From Spirochaetota bacterium (lineage in GTDB: Bacteria; Spirochaetota; JAHITG01): a stretch of 8,944 nt of DNA. The stretch lies in NCBI GenBank assembly GCA_018817865.1, contig JAHITG010000491.1:1-8944 (forward strand), read 5' to 3'. A program made the translations under genes and the position numbers. Each line of letters starts with the position of its first letter. Position 1 is the first letter of the stretch. This document shows, in pieces, positions 1 through 5,410 of this stretch. The notes beneath the pieces are model-generated. The model did no database searches. It saw nothing but the letters and a program-made list of their open reading frames with translations, and was not told the origin of the DNA.

Positions 1-171
1 GGAAGTAAATTAGATTTAGCCGCAGGAAAGATAAAACTATATTCAAAAATATTTTTAAAATTATTTTTTAACAGAAATAGTACTTTTTTAGTAGAATTCC
101 AGAATATCTAATAGAAAAAATGGAGTTTTGCAACAGCCTGGGAAGCGGGAATCCAGAAAACAAGAAGTAAT
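1..171. other. AT-rich gene-free left edge
   Basis: No convincing reading frame crosses this stretch on either strand; the longest ATG frame here (120-170) codes for only 16 residues and has no ribosome binding site. Bases 1-120 are A/T runs. From about 126 the composition becomes more GC-rich and resembles intergenic repeat debris, for example GGGAAGCGGGAATCCAG at 140-156, whose complement looks like the dispersed CTGGATTCCCGC-type repeats common in bacterial genomes. That last comparison is from memory and not tested. Confidence 0.5.
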
Positions 172-209
172 GGGTTTGTTGCCCAAATGGATATTATTAT
201 TAAATAGTG

Positions 210-232
210 GTAGTCGCAAGCTTTAGCTTGCG
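210..232 (+). repeat. REP-type hairpin, left unit (GTAG foot)
   Basis: GTAG at 210-213 and one spacer base (T) are followed by a perfect 7-bp stem, CGCAAGC (215-221) with GCTTGCG (226-232), closing a TTTA loop. A GTAG tetranucleotide just 5' of a stem is the hallmark of REP sequences processed by REP-associated tyrosine transposases (RAYT, Y1 family). The right unit has the same architecture in inverted orientation, so the two form a BIME-like doublet. The family assignment rests on structure alone. Confidence 0.65.
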
Positions 233-256
233 TTTAATTACATTATTGAATCATTT

Positions 257-279
257 CGCAGGCTAAAGCCTGCGGCTAC
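257..279 (-). repeat. REP-type hairpin, right unit (GTAG foot)
   Basis: Read on the minus strand, GTAG (276-279) and one spacer base (C) are followed by a 7-bp stem, CGCAGGC/GCCTGCG, around a TTTA loop. It differs from the left unit by a compensated pair: A-T in the left stem is G-C here, so pairing is kept while sequence changes. This indicates that the hairpin itself has been under selection or was copied as a structure. The pattern GTAGCCGCAGGC-TTTA-GCCTGCG looks like a widespread intergenic repeat, but this is recalled rather than searched. Confidence 0.65.
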
Positions 280-337
280 CTTCGTTTAATCCATTTGGGC
301 AACAGACCCTAATGACCCGATATCATATTAAAAGTAT

Positions 338-356
338 TGTACCTGTCCCGGTTCTT
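338..356 (+). repeat. 19-bp intergenic repeat, copy 1
   Basis: TGTACCTGTCCCGGTTCTT occurs here and again, identical and in the same orientation, at 2238-2256. Some similarity continues past the core (ACATTTA here, TATTTA there). This copy begins 19 bases beyond the stop of the lipoprotein gene. No coding role is apparent. Decayed relatives lie at 3375-3437. Confidence 0.75.
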
Positions 357-375
357 ACATTTATCAGCTTAAAAA

Positions 376-993
376 TTAAAAACTTTTAAAGGCTTTAGTA
401 AGAGCGCTGTTTGCTATGTATTTCCCCGCATAAACCAGTAAAAATTTTCCATTTGCCACTGCTGTCTTTCTAATATCTGCTTCTGTATATTTATCTTTTA
501 AAAATAATGTTGTTCCGTCAGGATATGTTTTCCCTTGAGGACTGGACATTTCCGGAATGATCACTAAAAGTTCTTTAATGATCTCATTTGCGGCTGTTTC
601 TGCTTTTTCTTTGGAATCATATTCACAAATAAAGACATAAAGCCGCGGGGTTGTACTTGAATAGGCGGTAGCTGCGATCGGGACCTGTGTAGTATATAGG
701 TCTTCTATTACTTTTTTTAATATATTCTGATCTCTGTGAATCTGATAATTAGGTTCATATTTACTGCCTTCATCAGAAAATCCGGCACTCTTTAAGGTTT
801 TTATAAGATTTTCAATTGTAGGCTCCATCTTCTCAACTTTAGATGTGGTTTTTTTTACAGCTGTTTTGTCTTCAACGGATTTCTCAATAACTCCCTCTTG
901 TTTCCCCATTGTCTCTTTATCAACGGATCCTTTTTTTGAACAGGAATATGAGAAAAAAACAGCAATTACAATAATTGATAATAAGATCTTCAT
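376..993 (-). CDS. Putative lipoprotein of unknown function
   Basis: A 205-residue protein that I do not recognise. It begins with a short Lys-containing head, a hydrophobic core (residues 4-14) and a lipobox-like SYSC with Cys18, so it is probably exported and lipid-anchored; Ser at +2 would allow outer-membrane sorting under the E. coli rule. Residues 19-55 are a Lys/Glu/Thr-rich linker. Residues 57-205 look like one small alpha/beta domain containing an LYVFICEYDS strand, an acidic-basic helix and a C-terminal GKFLLVYAGKYI strand. The start has a GGAGG seven bases upstream. It lies 52 bp after the 1046-2137 gene on the same strand and is probably co-transcribed with it. No terminator is evident downstream. 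The lipoprotein call is fairly sure; the function is unknown. Confidence 0.8.
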   Translation of the reverse strand: MKILLSIIVIAVFFSYSCSKKGSVDKETMGKQEGVIEKSVEDKTAVKKTTSKVEKMEPTIENLIKTLKSAGFSDEGSKYEPNYQIHRDQNILKKVIEDLYTTQVPIAATAYSSTTPRLYVFICEYDSKEKAETAANEIIKELLVIIPEMSSPQGKTYPDGTTLFLKDKYTEADIRKTAVANGKFLLVYAGKYIANSALTKAFKSF

Positions 994-1045
994 AAAACTA
1001 CCTCCGTAATTTTAATTTATTGCTAATCAATCTTTTAGTATTCTT

Positions 1046-2137
1046 TTATTCCAGGAAAAAATTGACACCTTTTAATCTTACCTCTGTCTTTTTCCATGTT
1101 TTTGAGATGGCATCCGAGTCACTGACTGAAAGGCCCATGGTTGTTTTTCCTGCATAACCCGGCTTACAGCCATTGGGTTCTGATGGGTCCAGATGTGACG
1201 AATTGAACTGAAATTCCTCTTTTTTAAGGAGTTTTCCATTAGAATCTAAAAAAGAGTATTCAACGATAAAATGGTTTAAGGTCATCTCACTGTTGTTCTT
1301 GATCTCGAGATTCACTACAGTGAATATAGGATTGCTTGTCGGCTCCAGGGCTGTAATAACAACCTTTAGAAAGTTCTCCCGGAATGTCTTGACCAAAGCT
1401 ATACCGGTATCAGCTTCCGCCATGTCCGGATACTTCTTTTTTATCTCTTCCAGTTCTTTCATCGGTTCTGTAAAATCACTGGGATGCATTTTAGCCTGTC
1501 CTATAATAAAATTGACCTTACTTACTGCACTTTGCTTTTCAAACTCTTTTTTCTGTTGATTACTTTCTTCTTCTTTTTTAAGGGCAGCCTCTTTCCAGCC
1601 GGGATTGACATACCATTTCCCTTTGATCTGCTCCATCTTGATCTTTTTTTCTACCTGCTGAAACGGAAGTTCCGTTGTGCCTTCCTTTTTCACCATGTCT
1701 TTAAAAGCCTGAAGAACATGCTTGGGATTGCCGGGTTTTAAAGATTTATTTTTTTTCATGCTCTTTGTGATCATTTTGTACATGAAACCATAACTGATAT
1801 CAGCATCAGGGAAGACCAGATCAACTGTTTTTACAGTTATCTCATTTTCATCTGTGCCTTCCATGACCGTAAAACGGAAGAAGTCCTTGTTGTCCAGACG
1901 CATGGCCTTTAAGAAAGTTACAGGATACTCACTTAACCAGACCTTTGATTTTTTAAACTTTTTCTCTGAAGGGGAAAAATATCCGTACGCCTGCGATAAT
2001 TTAAATGTTTCAAGGGCTTTCAGATAAGCTTTAAGAGTAGAACTTGCGCTGCTTTTCTTTGCCGCAGCCATGCCTGCTGTCGGGAGTGACAAAGCAAGCA
2101 GAATAAAAACAAGTAAAAAAATGACTATCTTTCTCAT
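1046..2137 (-). CDS. Exported protein, NTF2-like plus FxLYD-like C-terminus
   Basis: A 363-residue protein with a clear signal peptide (hydrophobic residues 4-22, probable cleavage near AGMAAA, residues 21-26). Residues 31-181 start with a helix about an SSTLKAYLKALETF-type repeat-free segment and end in GKWYVNPGW, the arrangement seen in NTF2-like/DUF4878-type exported domains. Residues 182-250 are a charged, probably helical Lys/Glu-rich connector. Residues 255-363 form a beta-rich domain with an LEIKNNSEMTLNHFIVEYSFLDSNGKLL core, resembling the FxLYD type. No catalytic motif is visible, so I suggest a periplasmic or surface accessory protein, not an enzyme. The start is supported by AAAGGAGG five bases upstream and a promoter just beyond it. 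The domain matches are by eye; a wholly uncharacterised family is possible. Confidence 0.8.
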   Translation of the reverse strand: MRKIVIFLLVFILLALSLPTAGMAAAKKSSASSTLKAYLKALETFKLSQAYGYFSPSEKKFKKSKVWLSEYPVTFLKAMRLDNKDFFRFTVMEGTDENEITVKTVDLVFPDADISYGFMYKMITKSMKKNKSLKPGNPKHVLQAFKDMVKKEGTTELPFQQVEKKIKMEQIKGKWYVNPGWKEAALKKEEESNQQKKEFEKQSAVSKVNFIIGQAKMHPSDFTEPMKELEEIKKKYPDMAEADTGIALVKTFRENFLKVVITALEPTSNPIFTVVNLEIKNNSEMTLNHFIVEYSFLDSNGKLLKKEEFQFNSSHLDPSEPNGCKPGYAGKTTMGLSVSDSDAISKTWKKTEVRLKGVNFFLE

Positions 2138-2164
2138 GTTTTCCTCCTTTAAAAATAGTGATTT

Positions 2165-2192
2165 AAAATACCATACTATCTTTTTATGTCAA
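2165..2192 (-). promoter_or_regulatory. Sigma-70-like promoter for the 2137 to 376 unit
   Basis: On the minus strand a perfect -35 box TTGACA (2187-2192) is followed after 16 bases by a -10-like TATTTT (2165-2170). Transcription would start near 2158, giving a leader of about 20 nt with the AAAGGAGG ribosome binding site of the 1046-2137 gene. The spacing is one base short of the ideal 17. Position and box quality make this the best promoter in the window. Confidence 0.65.
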
Positions 2193-2237
2193 CTCATAAT
2201 AAAAAGACTACTCTGATCCCTTTATCCCCCAACACTA

Positions 2238-2256
2238 TGTACCTGTCCCGGTTCTT
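2238..2256 (+). repeat. 19-bp intergenic repeat, copy 2
   Basis: An exact copy of the 338-356 sequence in the same orientation, in the 188-bp spacer between the divergent genes starting at 2137 and 2326. It lies outside the promoter at 2165-2192 and 69 bp before the start codon of the FecR-OmpA gene. Together the two copies bracket the two-gene exported-protein unit. Confidence 0.75.
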
Positions 2257-2325
2257 TATTTAAAATTTTTATGGATATTATTTTGAAAAGAAGTATTATG
2301 CAAAAAAATCAAAAAGGAGTCTTTT

Positions 2326-3369
2326 ATGAATGCTAAAAAGTCAAAAAAAGGCAATAAGAAACGTTTCCCCCTTATGTTCCTGATATTATTCTTATCAGGC
2401 ATTATTTTTATCGGTGCAGGTGTCCTGGCTTTTTATGCAAAAAATTCAAAATTAATATATTTTCAAAAACCGGTAATAGTATTGAAGCAGGCAGCTGTAA
2501 CCTATGTTATCGGTGATGCTGTCATTCAAAGAGGCAACAAAGAGTTCAAGGCCAGGCCCGGTTATAAGTTAAAAAGCGGGGATACGATTACGCTCAAGGA
2601 TAAAGCTATTGTGGATATTAAATTCAATGACCAATACGCCATCAGGTTAAAAGATAAAGCCAAATTTACTCTGGATGAGTTTAATATTGAAAAAATAAAT
2701 AATACTCTTTCCAGAGGCTCATTCTTTGCCAAGTTTTCAAAGATCCTGAAAAATTCATCCACATCTGTCAGTACCCCTACGGCTGTTGCAGGAGTGCGCG
2801 GAACAGCATTTGCCATAAGTGTCAATGATGATCAGTCATCTGAAATAAAAGTATTGAACGGGATCGTGGAAGCGCACAATCCGCTCTTTCCTGAAGAGAA
2901 AAGATTACTGCCTGACGGGTATAAAAGCGTGGTATTGACAAATGAAATACCAAAAGAACCCCAAAAAATGGATCTGGAGGAAATATACAATCTATCATTA
3001 CTTATTAATCAGATACATTTTGAAACGGTGCTGATCATACTTGAAAAGGTCGAATTTAAATTCGGCACGGCAAAGATCCTGCCTTCTGCATACAGTTTTC
3101 TGGATAAAGCAGCTGAAATTATAAAAACAACTCCCGGAATTAAAAAAATAAGAATAGACGGACATACGGATAATATCGGCTCTGATACGGAAAACCAGAA
3201 ACTTTCAGAAAAGCGGGCTTTAAGCGTGAAAAATTATCTGGTCCAGAAAGGGATAAAAGAGAGAAAATTAAAGATCAAAGGCTGGGGAGAATTAAGACCA
3301 AATGGCGATAACAGCACTGCAGAAGGAAGAAGAATGAACCGAAGAGTAGAATTTGTTGTTATAAATTAA
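2326..3369 (+). CDS. Membrane-anchored FecR-OmpA fusion protein
   Basis: A 347-residue cell-envelope protein. A basic head (residues 1-13) precedes one hydrophobic segment (about 14-37), either an uncleaved anchor or a signal sequence. Residues 55-185 are a FecR domain (PF04773 type): VIGDAVIQRG, PGYKLKSGDTI, and the signature TPTAVAGVRGTAF (150-162). Residues 240-347 are an OmpA C-terminal domain with VEFKFGTA, GHTD (279-282), LSEKRA and GRRMNRRVEFV; Asp282 and Arg297 have the 15-residue spacing of the diaminopimelate-binding pair in OmpA proteins. The protein should therefore reach from the inner membrane to peptidoglycan, with the FecR part as a sensing or scaffold module in the periplasm. 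AAAGGAG six bases upstream supports the start. No sigma factor gene is adjacent, so a classical FecI/FecR signalling role is not supported. Divergent from the 2137 gene, convergent with the 4363 gene. Confidence 0.9.
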   Translation: MNAKKSKKGNKKRFPLMFLILFLSGIIFIGAGVLAFYAKNSKLIYFQKPVIVLKQAAVTYVIGDAVIQRGNKEFKARPGYKLKSGDTITLKDKAIVDIKFNDQYAIRLKDKAKFTLDEFNIEKINNTLSRGSFFAKFSKILKNSSTSVSTPTAVAGVRGTAFAISVNDDQSSEIKVLNGIVEAHNPLFPEEKRLLPDGYKSVVLTNEIPKEPQKMDLEEIYNLSLLINQIHFETVLIILEKVEFKFGTAKILPSAYSFLDKAAEIIKTTPGIKKIRIDGHTDNIGSDTENQKLSEKRALSVKNYLVQKGIKERKLKIKGWGELRPNGDNSTAEGRRMNRRVEFVVIN

Positions 3370-3374
3370 ATATA

Positions 3375-3437
3375 TCGGGGTAGGTACATGATTTTACCTC
3401 ATCCCCATTCTTACAGATCTAAAGATCGGGTACCTGT
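3375..3437. repeat. Decayed copies of the 19-bp intergenic repeat
   Basis: Three partial relatives lie between the convergent genes. On the minus strand, 3375-3389 keeps TGTACCT..CCCG (seen on plus as CGGGGTAGGTACA). On the plus strand, 3394-3415 keeps TACCT, CCC and TTCTTACA, the last matching copy 1 at 352-359. At 3430-3437 GTACCTGT remains. The first two form the arms of the 3376-3406 hairpin. The matches are short and were aligned by eye. Confidence 0.45.
3376..3406. terminator. Imperfect hairpin between convergent genes
   Basis: GGGG-T-AGGTA (3377-3386) pairs with TACCT-A-CCCC (3395-3406) around an 8-base loop, with two single-base bulges. It lies seven bases after the FecR-OmpA stop codon, in the 109-bp spacer where two genes run into each other, so it could end transcription from both sides. 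It lacks a clean T-run on either side, so a classic rho-independent terminator is only a weak call. Both arms look like decayed, inverted copies of the 19-bp intergenic repeat. Confidence 0.35.
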
Positions 3438-3478
3438 TATGTTATTAGACGGTAACTTTGGTTATAACGGCTGTGAAG

Positions 3479-4363
3479 TTATCTTCTTACCCTGTCCCCT
3501 TTTTTGATCCTTTTCCCCCCTTCGATTATCTCTGCTTTTGATAATAGTTCCGAAAGGACCATTATCACTTTAATCTTACCCAGGTATTCTTCTCTGTACC
3601 CCAGAAACTTCTTTGTTTTCGGGTCATCTAATCTCTTCCCTATCCGAAAGACCTGCAGTATCTCACCTGCCTTAATAAAATCACTGCTTCCCGAATTAAT
3701 ATAAACCGTATTCTTTTCCCTGTCAGCTATTAAAAAATATTCAGTTGATATGAAACTTTTTTCCTTTTTAACCTGAGTAAACTCCTTTTTGAACTTTTCA
3801 GAAAGGTCCTGAAGACAGGCGTACAGTGATCTTCCCAGAAGGGACTTCTTAAATTTTTTACTGCCAAGCGGGACCTTCTGCAGTTCTTTGTAAACCAGGC
3901 TTTCTACTTCTACTGAAGTACCGGGCCCGCCCAGAATGGTAATGCCGAGACTGTTATCCCGCAACTCGGAATTCCCGGTTATGGTCCGGACTTTTTCACC
4001 ATTAGAAAAGACTGTGATCTCAATGATGACCTTGGAAGCATAATGAACATATCCCCCTTTTGCCGGAAAGATAAGGCCATAACTGGCAAGGCTGAATTTT
4101 TTTATAATACCTGTGATATGATATCCGTCCCTGCCGGATGGTCCGCCTAAATCCATGTTCTTATTAAATGTCATTTCGTATCTGCCGCTATTTCTCAATT
4201 CCGTGATAAATAGCTCAGCAACATCAGCTCCAAACTGCGCCCGGTCCTTAAAATTGCTCCTGTTCTTGAACGAGTGAACCTCAAATTGCTTTTCACTGAA
4301 AAGAATGAAAGGTATCAATAAAAAAAGCATCAGAAAAATTTTTTTTATTAAACCATCAAACAT
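3479..4363 (-). CDS. CsgG-like periplasmic protein with FlgT-C-like domain
   Basis: A 294-residue exported protein. Residues 6-23 are a signal sequence without a lipobox Cys. Residues 25-195 read like the CsgG-related fold: FEVHSFKNRS at the start of the domain, FGADVAELFITELRNSGRYEM (44-64), a KVIIEITVFSNGEKV strand pair, a Gly-rich stretch at 140-149, and SLLGRSLYACLQDLSEKF (174-191), equivalent to the LGkAt..A helix that closes this domain. Residues 205-294 resemble the FlgT C-terminal domain: VYINSGSSDFIKAGEILQVFR, DDPKTKKFLG (246-255), KIKVIMVLSELLSKAEI and a final IKKGDRV. Family knowledge suggests an outer-membrane-associated assembly or secretion accessory; no curli or flagellar gene lies nearby, so the client is unknown. 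AAGGA lies seven bases before the start. It follows GH130 by 85 bp on the same strand and may be separately transcribed. Confidence 0.75.
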   Translation of the reverse strand: MFDGLIKKIFLMLFLLIPFILFSEKQFEVHSFKNRSNFKDRAQFGADVAELFITELRNSGRYEMTFNKNMDLGGPSGRDGYHITGIIKKFSLASYGLIFPAKGGYVHYASKVIIEITVFSNGEKVRTITGNSELRDNSLGITILGGPGTSVEVESLVYKELQKVPLGSKKFKKSLLGRSLYACLQDLSEKFKKEFTQVKKEKSFISTEYFLIADREKNTVYINSGSSDFIKAGEILQVFRIGKRLDDPKTKKFLGYREEYLGKIKVIMVLSELLSKAEIIEGGKRIKKGDRVRR

Positions 4364-4394
4364 ACTTGTATCCTTGTTTTAGATATGGCAGTCC

Positions 4395-4413
4395 AAAGGA
4401 GGAAGCCTCCTTT
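4395..4413. other. Perfect 8-bp hairpin in the GH130 / CsgG-like spacer
   Basis: AAAGGAGG (4395-4402) and CCTCCTTT (4406-4413) form a perfect stem around a 3-base loop. On the plus strand it is followed by TTCC and on the minus strand by GGACTGCC, so there is no U-tract in the direction of the genes. It lies 31 bases before the start codon of the downstream gene. It could be an mRNA-processing or stabilising stem, or half of an alternative structure with the end of the GH130 gene. Confidence 0.5.
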
Positions 4414-4443
4414 TCCTTCGGGCCGCCTTGTAATATTAAAACT

Positions 4444-4469
4444 AAAGCCTACCCTAATGGAGGCCTTTT
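4444..4469 (-). terminator. Weak terminator-like hairpin at the GH130 stop codon
   Basis: On the minus strand AAAGGCCT (last codons of GH130) can pair with AGGCTTT just after the TAG stop, a 7-bp stem with one bulged G and a 10-base loop, followed by AGTTTTAAT. The T-run is short and the stem overlaps coding sequence, so this is at best a leaky terminator separating the sugar operon from the CsgG-like gene. Confidence 0.25.
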
Positions 4470-5381
4470 ATTCTCAAGACATAATTCGATCAACTCATCT
4501 ATCCTGGCAACAGCAACATTCATGCAGGTATCTGCTCCGCCATAATAGATCTTTACAGTTCCATCATCCTCAGGGATCGCACCACATGTAAAAACTACAT
4601 TATGGACATATCCTGTTGTTTCATAAGGTTCCCGTGGAGACAGAATGAACTGGTCAGCGATCCCGAGAACCCGGGAAGGCTCTTTCAGGTCCAACAGTGC
4701 ACATCCCAGCCGGTATGTCTGGCCATCCATGGTCGCGGTTGTTGCATGTGTTATCAGAAGCCATCCTTTATCCGTTTTTATCGGCGGTGCTCCCGGTCCA
4801 ACTTTGTGGTCCTCCCAGATATTCTTTCCGTAGGGGACCCAGAGAAGCTGATGATTGCCCCAGTAGATCAGATCCGGGGAAAAGGAAAGCCAGCTGCCCC
4901 AGGGATAAACATTGGGACGTTCCAATCTTGCATACAATCCCTTGATCTTTTCCGGAAAAAGCACAGTATTTCTGTAATCCGAACTTGTCGTGATAGCGAT
5001 CCTTTCAAAGCCTTTAAAATCCCCGGTACGGGCCAGTCCGGAACGGAATCCGAATGTGGAATAACAGCTGTAAAAAATGTAATAATCATCATCGATTTTT
5101 GTAACCCTGGGATCCTCAAGCCCCTTGTTTTCAAATGTCTTGAACGGTTCCTTATCCGACTGTGTCATGATCGGCTCGGGCCTTACCTTAAAATTATACC
5201 CGTCTTTGCTTTCAGCCAATCCCAGTACAGAACAACCGTTCAACAGGAGTATCCTTAATATGAGAATATATTTATCCTCATATTTTATGGCTCCGGAATT
5301 GTAAACGCACTCTGCCGGATAGGGAATGTCATCCCTTGTCAGGATCGGGTTCTTGTCATACCTTGTGCAAACTTTCTTCAT
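4449..5381 (-). CDS. GH130 family beta-mannoside phosphorylase
   Basis: A cytosolic (no signal peptide) five-bladed beta-propeller enzyme of glycoside hydrolase family 130, 310 residues, close to the usual length. Family members phosphorolyse beta-mannosides to alpha-mannose 1-phosphate. Numbering from the chosen Met: NPILT near the start, VYNSGAIKY, LGLAESKDGYNF, then GLEDPRV with the family's catalytic Asp90; RNTVLFPEKI (Asn138); ARLERPNVY (Arg152, Arg155); HKVGPGAPPI (Lys193); LITHATT (His212); and YYGGADTCMNVA (Asp284). Arg/Lys/His at these places are those that bind phosphate in true phosphorylases and are missing from the GH130 hydrolases, so phosphorolysis is favoured. I chose the Met at 5381 over the in-frame ATG at 5394-5396 because GGAGG lies eight bases upstream of the former and no Shine-Dalgarno precedes the latter. 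It follows the GH5-type gene by 29 bp in one operon. Exact linkage and acceptor cannot be read from sequence. Confidence 0.92.
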   Translation of the reverse strand: MKKVCTRYDKNPILTRDDIPYPAECVYNSGAIKYEDKYILILRILLLNGCSVLGLAESKDGYNFKVRPEPIMTQSDKEPFKTFENKGLEDPRVTKIDDDYYIFYSCYSTFGFRSGLARTGDFKGFERIAITTSSDYRNTVLFPEKIKGLYARLERPNVYPWGSWLSFSPDLIYWGNHQLLWVPYGKNIWEDHKVGPGAPPIKTDKGWLLITHATTATMDGQTYRLGCALLDLKEPSRVLGIADQFILSPREPYETTGYVHNVVFTCGAIPEDDGTVKIYYGGADTCMNVAVARIDELIELCLENKRPPLG

Positions 5382-5389
5382 CTTCTTAT

Positions 5390-5394
5390 CCTCC
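5390..5394 (-). promoter_or_regulatory. Ribosome binding site that sets the GH130 start
   Basis: GGAGG on the minus strand, eight bases before ATG at 5381. It lies inside the first codons (ATGGAGGAT) of the longer reading frame starting at 5396, so using the upstream ATG would require translating through the ribosome binding site of the downstream one. This argues for the 310-residue product. Confidence 0.7.
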
Positions 5395-5410
5395 ATCTCA
5401 TTAATTTATA

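Larger units (their letters stand above)
172..309. mobile_element. MITE-like 138-bp element with 21-bp inverted ends
   Basis: The left end (172-192, beginning GGGTTTGTTGCCC) and the right end (289-309) are inverted copies of each other with one mismatch in 21 bases. The element is flanked by a direct TAAT on each side (168-171 and 310-313), as a 4-bp target-site duplication would leave. It has no coding capacity. Inside it are two smaller palindromes of REP type in inverted orientation. The inverted ends and the flanking TAAT are read directly. That this is a non-autonomous transposable element is inference: a 4-bp repeat in AT-rich DNA can occur by chance, and no matching transposase lies in the window. 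Confidence 0.6.

Noticed and set aside
120..170. 16-codon ATG frame in the left spacer
   Set aside because: It is very short, without a ribosome binding site, and overlaps sequence that looks like dispersed repeat.
210..280. CRISPR repeat, integron attC site or tRNA-like structure
   Set aside because: There are only two units, inverted and not direct, with no spacers; no attC core sites; no cloverleaf. GTAG-foot REP hairpins explain the pattern better.
2276..2299. Promoter for the FecR-OmpA gene (TATTAT at 2276-2281 or 2294-2299)
   Set aside because: Both -10-like boxes lack a credible -35 at suitable spacing; in such AT-rich DNA they are expected by chance.
3451..3483. Stem GGTAACTT / AAGTTATC overlapping the CsgG-like stop codon
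   Set aside because: The loop is long (17 bases) and the stem is AT-rich with one wobble pair and no T-run, so it is not a supportable terminator.
4602..5258. 218-residue plus-strand reading frame opposite GH130
   Set aside because: It is the complement of a strongly recognised GH130 gene with all catalytic motifs, has no ribosome binding site and has a composition rich in Cys, Arg and Pro typical of a shadow frame.
5394..5396. Upstream ATG as GH130 start (315 residues)
   Set aside because: No ribosome binding site precedes it, and the good GGAGG for the Met at 5381 lies inside its first codons.
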